Positions 1 to 15,993 of a stretch of 64,000 bases of DNA are shown here, piece after piece (position 1 is the first letter of the stretch; each line of letters opens with the position of its first letter). This DNA comes from Segniliparus sp051660745 (lineage in GTDB: Bacteria; Actinomycetota; Actinomycetes; Mycobacteriales; Mycobacteriaceae), in NCBI RefSeq assembly GCF_051660745.1, contig NZ_JBOFQF010000035.1, forward strand, positions 1 to 64,000. The letters are read 5' to 3'. The notes under the pieces are model-generated. The model had not been told where the DNA came from. It worked only from the letters and a program-made list of their open reading frames with translations, and did no database searches. The position numbers and the translations under genes were made by a program.

Positions 1-277
1 CGCTCGTGGCGCGCAGGCCGTCGAGCAGGACGACGGACTTCTTCGAGCCGTTGGACGCCTTCCACACGCGGATCTTCACATCCGGCATCGACGGGGTCGG
101 GACGTAGTACTCCTGGACGCCCGCGAGCGGGCCCGGGTCGTTGGGCGCGGACTGGACGGAGGGAATGGGGCCCGGGTCCTCCATAGCGCTCGCTTGCGGC
201 GCGTAGGCGAGGCTGAACCCAGAAGCAACGGCCATCACCCCCGCGAACAGTCTCAGCACACCGGTGCGATGTTCCAT
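1..277 (-). CDS. Antigen 85-type mycolyltransferase, N-terminal part (runs off left edge)
   Basis: The visible 92 codons begin at an ATG at 277. They start with a signal peptide (positive n-region, hydrophobic stretch, cleavage near A-S-A about residue 32). The mature start carries the antigen 85 pattern Y-Y-V-P-T-P-S-M-P-D-V-K followed by S-V-V-L-L-D-G-L-R-A. In this family the enzyme moves mycolic acids onto arabinogalactan and trehalose outside the membrane. The same motif order recurs in the next gene, so the two are tandem paralogues. The catalytic Ser, acidic residue and His lie outside the window, so activity cannot be judged here. Confidence 0.85.
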   Translation of the reverse strand, partial: MEHRTGVLRLFAGVMAVASGFSLAYAPQASAMEDPGPIPSVQSAPNDPGPLAGVQEYYVPTPSMPDVKIRVWKASNGSKKSVVLLDGLRATS

Positions 278-541
278 GCTCTTCCTTTCCACACGCTTTC
301 GCGAAATGTCTCAAACCTTTTCGCGGTCGCCGGCCATACTGCCAGCCATGACCGCCGAACGGCAAATTCAACGAACCTATGTCGGTTATCGAGTCCGGAT
401 GTATACCGGAAGCTGCTTGATCTGCGATCTTGGTGTCGCGCGACAGGTTACAAGTTAGTCAGTATAAACGGTGAATCCGTGGAACAGAGCACGATTCCCA
501 GGAGAGTCACAGAGAACCGTGACGTTTCAGACACCAGGGCC

Positions 542-1522
542 TCAAACGCCGAGGGCGAGCCTGATCTTGGGCAGGGCCTTCCACAATTCGGCCTTCCAGT
601 ACGGCCACGTGTGCGTGCCCTCCGAGGTGAAGTCGAAGGACGCTTTGACGCCGAGCTCGTCGAACCGGCGCTGCAGCGCCAGGGCCTCGGAGTTGGCCAT
701 CCCTTCGAGCATCTGCGCGTTGAGCGTGTCGATGCCCGAATTGGACGAGTCCAACGAAGTCGTGCCGCCGCCCCCGGCGGAGATGTACATCGACACCCCT
801 CGGAGGTCTTCGGCCCGCGCGACCACGTCGTTCTGGAGCCAGCGCGGGCTCCACGGCGGGCCCCACATGCTGTCGCTGTTGTAGCCGCCGTCCCCCAGCA
901 TGATCGCGCGGATCGACTCGCGCGCCCCGGGGGCGCCCACGTTCACGAAACCGGAGAAAGACCCGGCGAACGCGAAGAGGTCCCGGTGGTTCGCCGCGAG
1001 GACGAGGGCCGCGCCACCGCCCATCGACGCGCCCGCGATGGCGTTGTTCTTCGAGTCGAGGCCGATCGAGGCGAGGAACTTCGGCAGCGTGACCGCGAGG
1101 AAGGTCTCCCAGAGATAGCGGTACTGCTGGCCGTTGAGATTGCTCCTCGAATCCCAGTCGGTGTAGAAGCTCGCCTGCCCGCCGACGGGCTCGACGATGC
1201 TGATGCCGCTCAGCGCGATGTTCTCCGCGTCGGTGTTCTGCTCCCACCCGCTGCGGTCCGACGAGGCCCGCAAGTCGTCGAGGAGGATCAAGGACTTCTT
1301 CGAGCCGCCCGCCGCCCGCCAGACGCGGACCTTGACATCAGGCATTTCCGGAGTCGGCACCATGTATTCCACGGGCTCGGCCCTGGCCGCGGGGGCGGAG
1401 AGCTGGGGCAGCACGACAGCCCCGAACATCGAGGCCGCCAGCATGATCAGCGCCAAGCCAGTCCGGGGCCCCGATCCGGCGAGCCGGCTCCATCGGAGCC
1501 GGAGACTGTCGACCTGCTCCAC
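542..1522 (-). CDS. Antigen 85-type mycolyltransferase (esterase fold)
   Basis: This is a secreted alpha/beta-hydrolase of the antigen 85 (Fbp) family, expected to transfer mycolates in the cell wall. A signal peptide ends in A-P-A-A-R-A, and the mature protein opens with E-Y-M-V-P-T-P-E-M-P-D-V-K. The L-L-D-D-L-R-A and S-I-V-E-P-V-G-G-Q blocks are typical. The nucleophile is the Ser of G-A-S-M-G-G near residue 166, and the late H-T-W-P-Y-W block supplies the His. I place the start at a GTG at 1522, giving 326 residues, the usual family length. The frame stays open to 1636, so a longer start is possible. Members with D-D-L-R instead of D-G-L-R in the first block are uncommon, so which Fbp it matches is unclear. 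Confidence 0.87.
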   Translation of the reverse strand: MEQVDSLRLRWSRLAGSGPRTGLALIMLAASMFGAVVLPQLSAPAARAEPVEYMVPTPEMPDVKVRVWRAAGGSKKSLILLDDLRASSDRSGWEQNTDAENIALSGISIVEPVGGQASFYTDWDSRSNLNGQQYRYLWETFLAVTLPKFLASIGLDSKNNAIAGASMGGGAALVLAANHRDLFAFAGSFSGFVNVGAPGARESIRAIMLGDGGYNSDSMWGPPWSPRWLQNDVVARAEDLRGVSMYISAGGGGTTSLDSSNSGIDTLNAQMLEGMANSEALALQRRFDELGVKASFDFTSEGTHTWPYWKAELWKALPKIRLALGV

Positions 1523-1638
1523 AGGTGGAGATACTACCGCCCGGGCACATGTCTCACCGGAGCTGCCGCACGGGGACAAGGTATGCTTTCCACGTCGTGA
1601 CCCCACCGCGTCTTTTCCGTAAGCCGCGTCCAACACTT

Positions 1639-2415
1639 ATGAGCGAGTCGACGTTGACCGAACAAAACCTGACTGAACCACTGGCTCCGCTGCCCGAGGA
1701 CCCTCGGCTGTATTTCGAAGAGTCCTGGCAGGCAGGCCTCGGCGATGTGGACGTCTACCGGCGCGCGCGACTCGACTCGGTGGCCCGCTACCTGCAGGAC
1801 TTGGGCTTCGACCACCTGATCGCGGCCGGATTCGACGAGATCCACCCGTACTGGGTGGTGCAGCGGACGGTGATCGAGGCGCAGACCCCCGCCGTCGACT
1901 CGCTGCGCGAGACGTTGACATTGCGCCGCTGGTGCTCGGGCATCGCGAAATTCTGGTGCAACGTGCGCATCCAGGTCGTCGGGGACAAGGGGACGCATTT
2001 CGAGACCGAGGCCTTCTGGATCAACTTCAACAAGGACACCAAGGGGCCTGCGCGCATCTCGGACGACTTCGTGGAGAAGTTCGGGCAGGCGACGCAGAAC
2101 CACCGCCTGCGGTGGAAGCCCGTCCTCTCGTCGGAGCCGTCGGCTGACGCGGAGACATCGCCCTGGCTGCTCCGCTCCACCGACATCGACCAGTTCCAGC
2201 ACGTCAACAACGCCGCGTACTGGGAGGCCGTCGAACACCTGCTCCAAGGGAGCGACCTGCTCACCGGGCGTTATCGCGCGATCATCGAATACATCTCTCC
2301 GGTCCAGCCGACCGAGAAAGTGACGTTGAGCTCGGTGGTCTCCGACAAAGAGGCAGACATCTGGTTCATCGTGGACGGCAAGGCCAAAGCCGCCGTGAAA
2401 GTGATCAGCCTCTAA
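1639..2415 (+). CDS. Acyl-ACP thioesterase family protein
   Basis: The 258-residue protein has two hotdog-fold halves, as in plant FatA/FatB-type and bacterial acyl-ACP thioesterases, which release fatty acids from acyl carrier protein. The second half contains D-I-D-Q-F-Q-H-V-N-N-A-A-Y-W, the conserved H-V-N-N region. The first half has W-V-V-Q-R-T and L-R-R-W-C-S-G blocks seen in mycobacterial homologues. The start is taken at the ATG at 1639, where homologues begin; the frame is open further upstream. It is divergent from the antigen 85 gene. Substrate chain length cannot be read from the sequence. Confidence 0.8.
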   Translation: MSESTLTEQNLTEPLAPLPEDPRLYFEESWQAGLGDVDVYRRARLDSVARYLQDLGFDHLIAAGFDEIHPYWVVQRTVIEAQTPAVDSLRETLTLRRWCSGIAKFWCNVRIQVVGDKGTHFETEAFWINFNKDTKGPARISDDFVEKFGQATQNHRLRWKPVLSSEPSADAETSPWLLRSTDIDQFQHVNNAAYWEAVEHLLQGSDLLTGRYRAIIEYISPVQPTEKVTLSSVVSDKEADIWFIVDGKAKAAVKVISL

Positions 2416-2441
2416 CGCCGTGTGGCGCCGCGTGGACCCCG

Positions 2442-2999
2442 CTAAACCCGAGTGTTGAGGGACTTCTCCATTAACTTCACGGCCTTGTCGCAGCTGTCGC
2501 CGCCGGTGGAGAAGGCGGGTTGCACCCACCAGCCGATCACGCCTTTGCTCTGCGATTTCGCGACGGTGCCGCACACCGACGTGTCGTTCGCCGGGTGGGC
2601 GATGATGCCTTTTTGCCCGTCGAAATCGCGCCACTGGCTGTCGTACTTCAGGAATTCCAGCGTTTCCTTCTCACGGTCGAGCGTGCCCGTCTCGAACCAG
2701 TAGAAGGTGACCTCCAACGGGTCGCCGCCGCCGATCACGTTCCACCGGCACACGGCGCCGTTGAACACCGAGACACGGCTTTTCATGCCGAGCGCGTCGA
2801 GCATCTCCTGCTGGTTGAGCAGCTCGCACTCGTGCATGAGGTTGTCGTAGGGGTCCGTGTCCTGCTGGCGCACTGTGGTGTTGGTCGGGCCCCCGCCGCC
2901 CCCGGCGCCGCCGCAGCCCGAGGCCAACGCCGCCGCGAGCGCGAGCGCCCCGGCGAACTTGCCGCGACGGACCGCCGAGGCCATGCCTTTCATTCTCAT
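2442..2999 (-). CDS. DUF3558 family lipoprotein
   Basis: This is a short exported protein with a lipobox L-A-S-G-C near residue 28, followed by a Gly-rich linker, so it is expected to be lipid-anchored on the outer face of the membrane. The mature domain has the DUF3558 layout: C-E-L-L-N-Q-Q-E-M, then a C-R-W segment and a G-W-W-V block before a late Cys. It lies a few bases after its paralogue (3008-3559), so the two are probably co-transcribed. The start is an ATG at 2999; a GTG at 3005 is equally possible. The molecular function of DUF3558 proteins is not established. Confidence 0.75.
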   Translation of the reverse strand: MRMKGMASAVRRGKFAGALALAAALASGCGGAGGGGGPTNTTVRQQDTDPYDNLMHECELLNQQEMLDALGMKSRVSVFNGAVCRWNVIGGGDPLEVTFYWFETGTLDREKETLEFLKYDSQWRDFDGQKGIIAHPANDTSVCGTVAKSQSKGVIGWWVQPAFSTGGDSCDKAVKLMEKSLNTRV

Positions 3000-3007
3000 A
3001 GACACCG

Positions 3008-3559
3008 TTATTTCTTCGCCCGGTCGATGCTCAGCTCCGCGAGCTGGCGCGTCCCCTCGCAAGGCTGCTGCGCGCCGCTGCGCTGCACGCCCAGCTCAAT
3101 GGACCACTCGATGAAGTCGTTGCCGAAATCCGCTCCCAGCTCGCACAGGTTCTGATCCGGCTGATAGATCAAGAACCCCGGATAGCCGCGGATCGCGATG
3201 TGCTGGACGTCGTCTCGCGTCTTCCCCTCCCACGACTCCTCTCGCCCGATCGGGCTGCCCCGGTACCAGGTGAACGAGGCTTGCACCGAGCTCCCGACGA
3301 TCCACTGGCAGGTCACCGAGTTGCGGAACTCGACTCGGGAGTTCCCGGCTCCGAGCTTCTCCGCGACCTCTTGCGTTGTGAGGCCCGCGCATTCGGCGAA
3401 CATCGGGCCGTCCGGCTTCGCCTGCCCTGTTTGCCCGTCGTGCCCGGAAGGAGACTTGGCCCCGCCGCCCGTGCAGCCCGCCGCGAGAACCACTCCCGCG
3501 AAGATCACCGGGATCGCGCGCAGACGGCGCCGCTGAGGTTCGGACTGGTCGAAAATCAT
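3008..3559 (-). CDS. DUF3558 family lipoprotein
   Basis: This is a 183-residue predicted lipoprotein with a basic n-region (Q-R-R-R-L-R), a hydrophobic segment and the lipobox L-A-A-G-C. The mature part has C-A-G-L-T-T-Q-E-V, C-Q-W-I-V and paired cysteines near the end, matching the downstream neighbour in order. The two genes form a tandem paralogue pair of actinobacterial DUF3558 lipoproteins. No binding or catalytic motif is visible, so no function is assigned. Confidence 0.75.
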   Translation of the reverse strand: MIFDQSEPQRRRLRAIPVIFAGVVLAAGCTGGGAKSPSGHDGQTGQAKPDGPMFAECAGLTTQEVAEKLGAGNSRVEFRNSVTCQWIVGSSVQASFTWYRGSPIGREESWEGKTRDDVQHIAIRGYPGFLIYQPDQNLCELGADFGNDFIEWSIELGVQRSGAQQPCEGTRQLAELSIDRAKK

Positions 3560-3624
3560 GTCCCCCGCATGGTACCCGGCTTGGCTGAGAAGGGCCTTAT
3601 GCGACGCCCTTGCGCGACTGCCCG

Positions 3625-4146
3625 TCAGTTGGGGCAGAGGTCCAGAAGCTTCTGCTTCGCAGAGGTGACCTGGTGGCTGGCGTCGTTCAACGACTCAATG
3701 GTCCCGTTTCCCTTTTTGAGCAGGCCCGCCAGTTTGTCCAGCGCATCCGTGTAGACGCTCGCCGCCCCGCCGATGTCCGTGCTGGAGTCCGCGTTCGCCG
3801 ATTTCATCTGCGACGAGGCGTCCCCGATCGCGCCAAAGAGGTCGTCCATCTGGTTCTTCTCCGCCGTGCCCGCTTTGTTCAGCGCGTCGACGAAGGCGTT
3901 CCAGGCGACCAAGAACCGGACATAGCCGATGATGAGCTGCGAGCACACCGCCTTCTGGGCGGCCGCCGCCTTGCTCGACGAGACTGAGGCCGCGCTGGAC
4001 GAAGAAGCCGCAAGGTACGAGGTGAGCGCGACCTCGTCCGCCGCTCCCTTGCCTTTGACCACCTGCGTGCAGCTTGCGAGCAACAACCCTGCCGACACGC
4101 ACAGCCCCACGAATCGCTTGTTGCCCAAACCCAAGAACCCTGCCAT
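3625..4146 (-). CDS. Predicted lipoprotein of unknown function
   Basis: The 173-residue protein starts with a hydrophobic leader and lipobox L-L-A-S-C near residue 26. A Ser/Ala-rich low-complexity stretch at about residues 46-64 leads into a mostly alpha-helical domain with two cysteines (after Q-K-A-V and near the C-terminus). I recognise no family. It is the third lipoprotein in a row on this strand, just beyond the rpoC terminator. Confidence 0.65.
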   Translation of the reverse strand: MAGFLGLGNKRFVGLCVSAGLLLASCTQVVKGKGAADEVALTSYLAASSSSAASVSSSKAAAAQKAVCSQLIIGYVRFLVAWNAFVDALNKAGTAEKNQMDDLFGAIGDASSQMKSANADSSTDIGGAASVYTDALDKLAGLLKKGNGTIESLNDASHQVTSAKQKLLDLCPN

Positions 4147-4240
4147 GTACGCAGCGTAACGTACTCATGCGCCACTGGCCAGTTCCAAGATCAAAACAAG
4201 AACGAGGCGGCGCGCGGCGGTCTTCCGCGACGCCTCGAAA

Positions 4241-4292
4241 ACGGAAAAGCCCCCGGCACAGAGCGAGTCTTGCGGACCGGGGGCCTTTCCGT
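4241..4292 (-). terminator. Terminator after rpoC
   Basis: A G+C-rich hairpin has arms at 4241-4256 and 4277-4292 (left arm acggaaaagcccccgg, right arm ccgggggcctttccgt, one A bulged). On the minus strand it is followed by T-rich sequence. It starts 16 bases past the rpoC stop and fits an intrinsic terminator for rpoBC. Confidence 0.8.
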
Positions 4293-4308
4293 CGATCGGA
4301 TCAGATCG

Positions 4309-8286
<3,978 letters not shown>

Positions 8287-8315
8287 TCGTGTATTCCTAT
8301 CTATCAGCTCTTGAG

Positions 8316-11837
<3,522 letters not shown>

Positions 11838-12317
11838 TATTGTGGCGGCAGGCCCCAGAGCCCGTCGCCGTCGCTTCATTCACTCAGCTATGACCGCTGA
11901 ATCAGTTTCCGGCGCGCTCCTCGTTGCCCCTCCCACGCGACCGCCTTCCGGACCTGTTTGAGCCGCCGAGCCGAACATCGGCGCGGCCTGGGGATAGCCC
12001 AACAGGGAAAACGGTGAATGGACGTGCATCATCGAGCGCAAGGCTTCAGAGTACCACAGATTGCGGCACTCCGCACCCCCCTTGGTGTGATTTGCGTCAG
12101 CGCCCGAATCCCGATGAAACCAGGTCCGGCACCCCGCGTACCGTCTAGCTTGCACGGTGATCGGTCCCGCGTCAAGCGACACGGCGAATAGCCTGTGTCA
12201 CATTTTTTCAGGGCGCGGCCCGGGTTGGGCGAGGTCGGGCATGGGCAAGGGGTCGCGGAAATCGAAGTGCCGCGCACACGGCCCGATCCCGCGCGCCGCG
12301 CAAGGGCCCGGACAGGC
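11838..12317 (-). promoter_or_regulatory. rpoB upstream region, no gene seen
   Basis: This 480-base gap between mceG and rpoB has no convincing coding frame on either strand. It must hold the rpoBC promoter and 5' leader. A possible -10 hexamer TACTCT lies on the minus strand near 12050, but I cannot assign a -35 element with confidence. I found no terminator hairpin after mceG. Confidence 0.4.
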
Positions 12318-13403
12318 TCAGTAAGCCTGGCCCTGCTGCGCCACGACCGCCTGGTCCGCGACCGACTGGGCTTTGGCGGCCTGCACGGTGGCGTCGATCG
12401 AGTTCGCCTCGATCTCGGCGGCGTCCGCCTCGATCCAGCTCCGCTGGATGGCGGCCTGCGCGTTCGCGGGCAACGAGGGGAGCATGCCCTGCAGCCGCTG
12501 CTTGCGGCGGGCGACAGCCTGCCGGAACGGCATGCCCGGGGTCGCGTGCATCTGCGGGATGATGCCCTCGATCTCCTCCGCGCCGCCATGGTGCATGCCC
12601 GCGTCGACCAAGGCCTGCTCCTGGGCCATCTGCGCTTCGTCCTTCTCCTCGGACATGCCGATCGGTCCGATCATGCGGCCGTTGAGGAACTGCTTGACGG
12701 CAGGCTCTTCGCTGGTGAGCAGCACCTCCCGGGGGCCGAACATGACGAGGTTGCGCCGGTAGAGCATCCCGATGTTGTCCGGCACCGTGCGAGCGAGGTT
12801 GATGTTGTGGGTGACGATGAGGATCGTCGCGTCGATCTCGGCGTTGATGTCCAGGAACAACTGGCTGATGTAGGTCGTTCGGACCGGGTCGAGGCCGGAG
12901 TCCGGCTCGTCGATCAAGATGATCTCCGGGTCCAGCACCAGCGCCCTGGCCAAGCCTGCGCGCTTGCGCATACCGCCGGAGATCTCGCCCGGCAGCTTGT
13001 TCTCCGCGCCGGAGAGCCCGACCAGCTCGAGCTTCTCAAGGACGATCCGCTTGATCTCGTCCTCTTTTTTCTTCGTGTGCTCGCGCAGCGGGAACGCGGT
13101 GTTGTCGAAGATGTTCATCGAGCCGAACAGCGCGCCGTCCTGGAACAGCACGCCGAACATCTTGCGGATGTCGTACAACCGCTTCGTCGAGCACCGCATG
13201 ATGTCGGTGCCGTCGATGATGATCTCGCCGTGCTCCGGGCGCAAGAGCCCGATGAGCGACTTCAGGAAGACCGACTTGCCCGTGCCAGAAGGGCCGAGCA
13301 GCACGCTCACCTCGCCGGGGGGGAGCGTGAGCGTGACATCCTGCCAAATGTTCTGAGAACCGAAGGACTTAGTCAGGTCCTTGACGACCACCTCGACGCC
13401 CAA
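12318..13403 (-). CDS. mceG: Mce transport ATPase MceG (Mkl)
   Basis: This 361-residue ABC ATPase is the energy subunit expected to serve Mce lipid importers. The Walker A G-P-S-G-T-G-K-S is at residues 37-44. A Q-loop (G-V-L-F-Q-D-G-A-L-F-G-S), the signature S-G-G-M-R-K-R and Walker B followed by D-E-P-D-S-G-L-D-P are all present. The long C-terminal tail beyond the core, ending in an Ala/Gln-rich helix, is typical of the actinobacterial MceG group rather than E. coli MlaF. No mce operon lies in this window. In M. tuberculosis the homologue also sits between rplJL and rpoB. Confidence 0.92.
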   Translation of the reverse strand: MGVEVVVKDLTKSFGSQNIWQDVTLTLPPGEVSVLLGPSGTGKSVFLKSLIGLLRPEHGEIIIDGTDIMRCSTKRLYDIRKMFGVLFQDGALFGSMNIFDNTAFPLREHTKKKEDEIKRIVLEKLELVGLSGAENKLPGEISGGMRKRAGLARALVLDPEIILIDEPDSGLDPVRTTYISQLFLDINAEIDATILIVTHNINLARTVPDNIGMLYRRNLVMFGPREVLLTSEEPAVKQFLNGRMIGPIGMSEEKDEAQMAQEQALVDAGMHHGGAEEIEGIIPQMHATPGMPFRQAVARRKQRLQGMLPSLPANAQAAIQRSWIEADAAEIEANSIDATVQAAKAQSVADQAVVAQQGQAY

Positions 13404-13589
13404 ACTACCGCCTCATGCTTTCTTTTCCGCTGGTGAAGACCCGTGCAGCGGCTCGCAACACGCCGTCTGACCGGCGGGTCACAAGCCTACCACGTTCCCT
13501 GCTTCTCCTATTGGCCAATGCTCATACGCCTCTGCGTGTGATGCACAATACACGCTTTTGTCTCGGCGGCCAAAGCGGGGCGGAAACGC

Positions 13590-13625
13590 GAACGGCGCGC
13601 CCCGCGACTGCGGGGCGCGCCGTTC
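13590..13625 (-). terminator. Terminator after rplJL
   Basis: This is a perfect 16-bp inverted repeat (arms 13590-13605 and 13610-13625, four-base loop gact) directly after the rplL stop at 13639. On the minus strand it is followed by GCGTTTCC, a weak T-tract. It probably ends or attenuates the rplJ-rplL transcript before mceG. Confidence 0.8.
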
Positions 13626-13638
13626 GGCCAGCGTCGTC

Positions 13639-14031
13639 TCACTTGAGGGAGATCGTCGCTCCAGCCTCTTCCAGCTTCGCCTTGGCGGCCTCGGCGGCCT
13701 CCTTGGAAACCTTCTCCAGAACCGGCTTCGGGGCGGCCTCGACGAGGTCCTTCGCCTCCTTGAGGCCCAGGGCCGGGACGACCTCGCGGACGACCTTGAT
13801 GACCTGGATCTTCTTGTCGCCGGCGGAGTCGAGGATGACGTCGAACTCGTCCTGCTCGGCAGCGGCCTCGCCACCGGCGGCGGCAGCGGCGCCCGGGGCG
13901 GCGGCGACCGCGACCGGAGCGGCGGCGGTGACGCCGAAGACGTCCTCGAACTGCTTCACGAACTCGGACAGCTCGATGAGGGTGAGCTCCTTGAACGCGT
14001 CGATGAGCTCGTCAGTGCTGAGTTTGGCCAT
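13639..14031 (-). CDS. rplL: 50S ribosomal protein L7/L12
   Basis: The 130-residue stalk protein of the large ribosomal subunit recruits translation GTPases. The N-terminal dimerisation helix (E-L-I-D-A-F-K-E-L-T) is followed by an Ala/Gly-rich hinge at about residues 50-63. The C-terminal domain contains K-I-Q-V-I-K-V-V-R and G-L-K-E-A-K-D-L-V-E. It lies 72 bases after rplJ and was the standard partner to find there. Confidence 0.97.
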   Translation of the reverse strand: MAKLSTDELIDAFKELTLIELSEFVKQFEDVFGVTAAAPVAVAAAPGAAAAAGGEAAAEQDEFDVILDSAGDKKIQVIKVVREVVPALGLKEAKDLVEAAPKPVLEKVSKEAAEAAKAKLEEAGATISLK

Positions 14032-14103
14032 GATGGCCTTCCTTTCTATATCGGGGCCCGACGCCCCTGGTCTTGCGGATGTTGGATGAAAACGATGCTG
14101 TTG

Positions 14104-14628
14104 CTATTCGCCAGCTTGCTGCTTCTGGTCGGCAAGCGCCTGCGAGAGGCGTGCCACCTGCGACAGCGGAGCGCTGAGCAGGCCCAGCGCGGAGCCGAGC
14201 GCGCCCTTGATGGCGCCGGCCACTTTGGCGAGCAGCACTTCGCGGCTCTCCAGGTCGGCAAGCTTGATGACCTCTTTCTCGGTCAGAACCGCGCCGTCCA
14301 AGTAGCCGCCCTTGACCACAAGGGCCTGGTTCTCCTTGGCGAAGCCCTTGATCACCTTCGCGGCCTCGACGATGTCGCCGTTCACGAACGCCACCGCGGT
14401 GGGTCCGGAGAACAGCTCGTCGACACCAGTGACGCCTGCATTCGCAGCGGCACGTTTGACCAGGGTGTTCTTCGCGACCAGGTAGGTCGTGTCCCGGCCG
14501 AGGTCGGTGCGCAGCTTGGTGAGCGAGCTCATCGTCAGACCCCGGTATTCGGTGACGATGGCAGCATTCGCCTCCTCGAACCGCTTGGCGATATCAGCGA
14601 CCTTTTCGACCTTTTCAACTTTGACCAC
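14104..14628 (-). CDS. rplJ: 50S ribosomal protein L10
   Basis: This 174-residue L10 anchors L7/L12 dimers to the ribosome. It shows the N-terminal E-E-A-N-A-A-I-V-T-E-Y-R-G-L-T block, the F-S-G-P-T-A-V-A-F segment and a C-terminal amphipathic helix that binds L7/L12. An AAAGGAGG-type ribosome binding site precedes the ATG at 14628. In most bacteria L10 autoregulates the operon through a structured leader; see the upstream region. Confidence 0.97.
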   Translation of the reverse strand: MVKVEKVEKVADIAKRFEEANAAIVTEYRGLTMSSLTKLRTDLGRDTTYLVAKNTLVKRAAANAGVTGVDELFSGPTAVAFVNGDIVEAAKVIKGFAKENQALVVKGGYLDGAVLTEKEVIKLADLESREVLLAKVAGAIKGALGSALGLLSAPLSQVARLSQALADQKQQAGE

Positions 14629-14900
14629 AGGTCGCCTCCTTTCTCATGTCAAGCGGACAACCGGGAACGCGCGGCCACGCTGCGAGGAGGAGGTTGGAGG
14701 AGATGTCTGGCTGAGGCGCGGGGGAAGGGGCAGCCGTCAGCTCTCAGCGGGCAAAACCGCCCGCGAGGAGGACGTCCGACGCTTGTTTTCCCTGCGCTGG
14801 CCAGCACGTTGGGCTTTTGCCCCAACACGCCCCTTCGATCCTCGAAACAAAGTTGTGACTCCGCTCGCGTTGACGGTGAACGGAATCTTAACTTAAGCTG
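14629..14900 (-). promoter_or_regulatory. rplJ promoter and structured 5' leader (candidate L10 leader)
   Basis: A good -10 element TAAGAT occurs on the minus strand (14885-14890), which would give a leader of about 250 bases. The leader contains GC stems, for example GTTGGG...CCCAAC near 14795-14810 and GCGGGC...GCCCGC near 14745-14765, and ends at a strong Shine-Dalgarno. Long structured leaders before rplJ are typical binding sites for the L10(L12)4 complex. I could not match the consensus L10-leader fold by eye, so the identity is inferred from position. The divergent hydrolase at 15015 shares this gap. Confidence 0.4.
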
Positions 14901-15014
14901 TCTCGCAGATGACCTAGCGGTCTTCGGTTGAACTTCTTCGGATTCGCCGACCAGTTCAGGCTGCTCAGCAGCTGCGCCGATCGACCCGCTTATGATAGTG
15001 AGGACTGTCCGATA

Positions 15015-15959
15015 ATGCAAACCACGATCGAGGAGCCCCGCACCTACGTAGTGCGGCGTGGCTTCGCCGAGGTGAACGACGTCCGGCTCGCCTACGAGGA
15101 CTGGGGCGACCCGGCTGGCGAGGCCGTGCTGCTCATCATGGGGCTCGGCGCCCAGCTGACGTTCTGGCCGGACGTGTTCTGCGAAATGCTGGTCGACGCA
15201 GGCTGCCGCGTCGTCCGGTTCGACAACCGCGATGTCGGCCTGTCGACGAAGCTGAGCGACAAGGAGGCCCCCGGCCCGCGCTGGATGCGCCTGCTGCGCT
15301 GCCAGCTCGGCCTGGTGAGCCGGGCCCCCTACACGCTCGAAGACATGGCGAGCGACGCGGAGGGCGTCCTCGACACGCTGGAGATCGACCGCGCGCACAT
15401 CGTCGGGGCTTCGATGGGCGGCATGATCGCGCAGGTCTTCGCGGGCACCAGGCCCGAGCGGACGGCGAGCCTCAGCCTGTTGTTCACCACCGCCGTGCAG
15501 CGCTTCTTCGCGCCGCCGACCCCCGCCACGCTCGCGAAACTGCGCGAGGCCCCCAATCCTGACGCGACGCTGGAGGAGCGGATCGACTTCAAGGTCCGCA
15601 CCATGGCGCACTCCGCGGGCCCCTGCTACCCCTACCCGGAGGACGAGCTGCGCGAGGCCATCGCGACCTCGTTCCGGCGCTGCGACGACTCGACCGGCCT
15701 CTTGCGCCAGCTCGACGCGATCTGCGGCACCGGGGACCTGCGCCGCTACCACAGCGGGATCACCGCCCCGGTCACGGTGATCCACGGCAGCGCCGACCCG
15801 CTCATCCCCTGCCGCAACGGCCGCTCCCTGGCGAAGTGGATCCCCGGCGCGACGCTCACCGTCTTCGAGGGCATGGGCCACTCCTTGCCGCCCGCGCTCT
15901 TGCCGGACATCGCTCGGACGCTGTTCGCGAACTTCGAGCGGGCCGGGGCTCTGGTCTAG
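15015..15959 (+). CDS. Alpha/beta hydrolase (LipG-like)
   Basis: This is a 314-residue alpha/beta-hydrolase. The oxyanion-side motif is I-M-G-L-G-A-Q, the nucleophile elbow is G-A-S-M-G-G near residue 133, an Asp lies in H-G-S-A-D-P-L and the His in G-M-G-H-S-L-P. The pattern R-F-D-N-R-D-V-G-L-S is characteristic of the LipG/aclacinomycin methylesterase-like group. A LipG homologue is also near the rplJL-rpoBC region in mycobacteria, which supports orthology. No signal peptide is seen. The substrate is unknown. Confidence 0.82.
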   Translation: MQTTIEEPRTYVVRRGFAEVNDVRLAYEDWGDPAGEAVLLIMGLGAQLTFWPDVFCEMLVDAGCRVVRFDNRDVGLSTKLSDKEAPGPRWMRLLRCQLGLVSRAPYTLEDMASDAEGVLDTLEIDRAHIVGASMGGMIAQVFAGTRPERTASLSLLFTTAVQRFFAPPTPATLAKLREAPNPDATLEERIDFKVRTMAHSAGPCYPYPEDELREAIATSFRRCDDSTGLLRQLDAICGTGDLRRYHSGITAPVTVIHGSADPLIPCRNGRSLAKWIPGATLTVFEGMGHSLPPALLPDIARTLFANFERAGALV

Positions 15960-15993
15960 CCGCTCATCGCCCTGCGCTCAGTACAGTGGGCGT

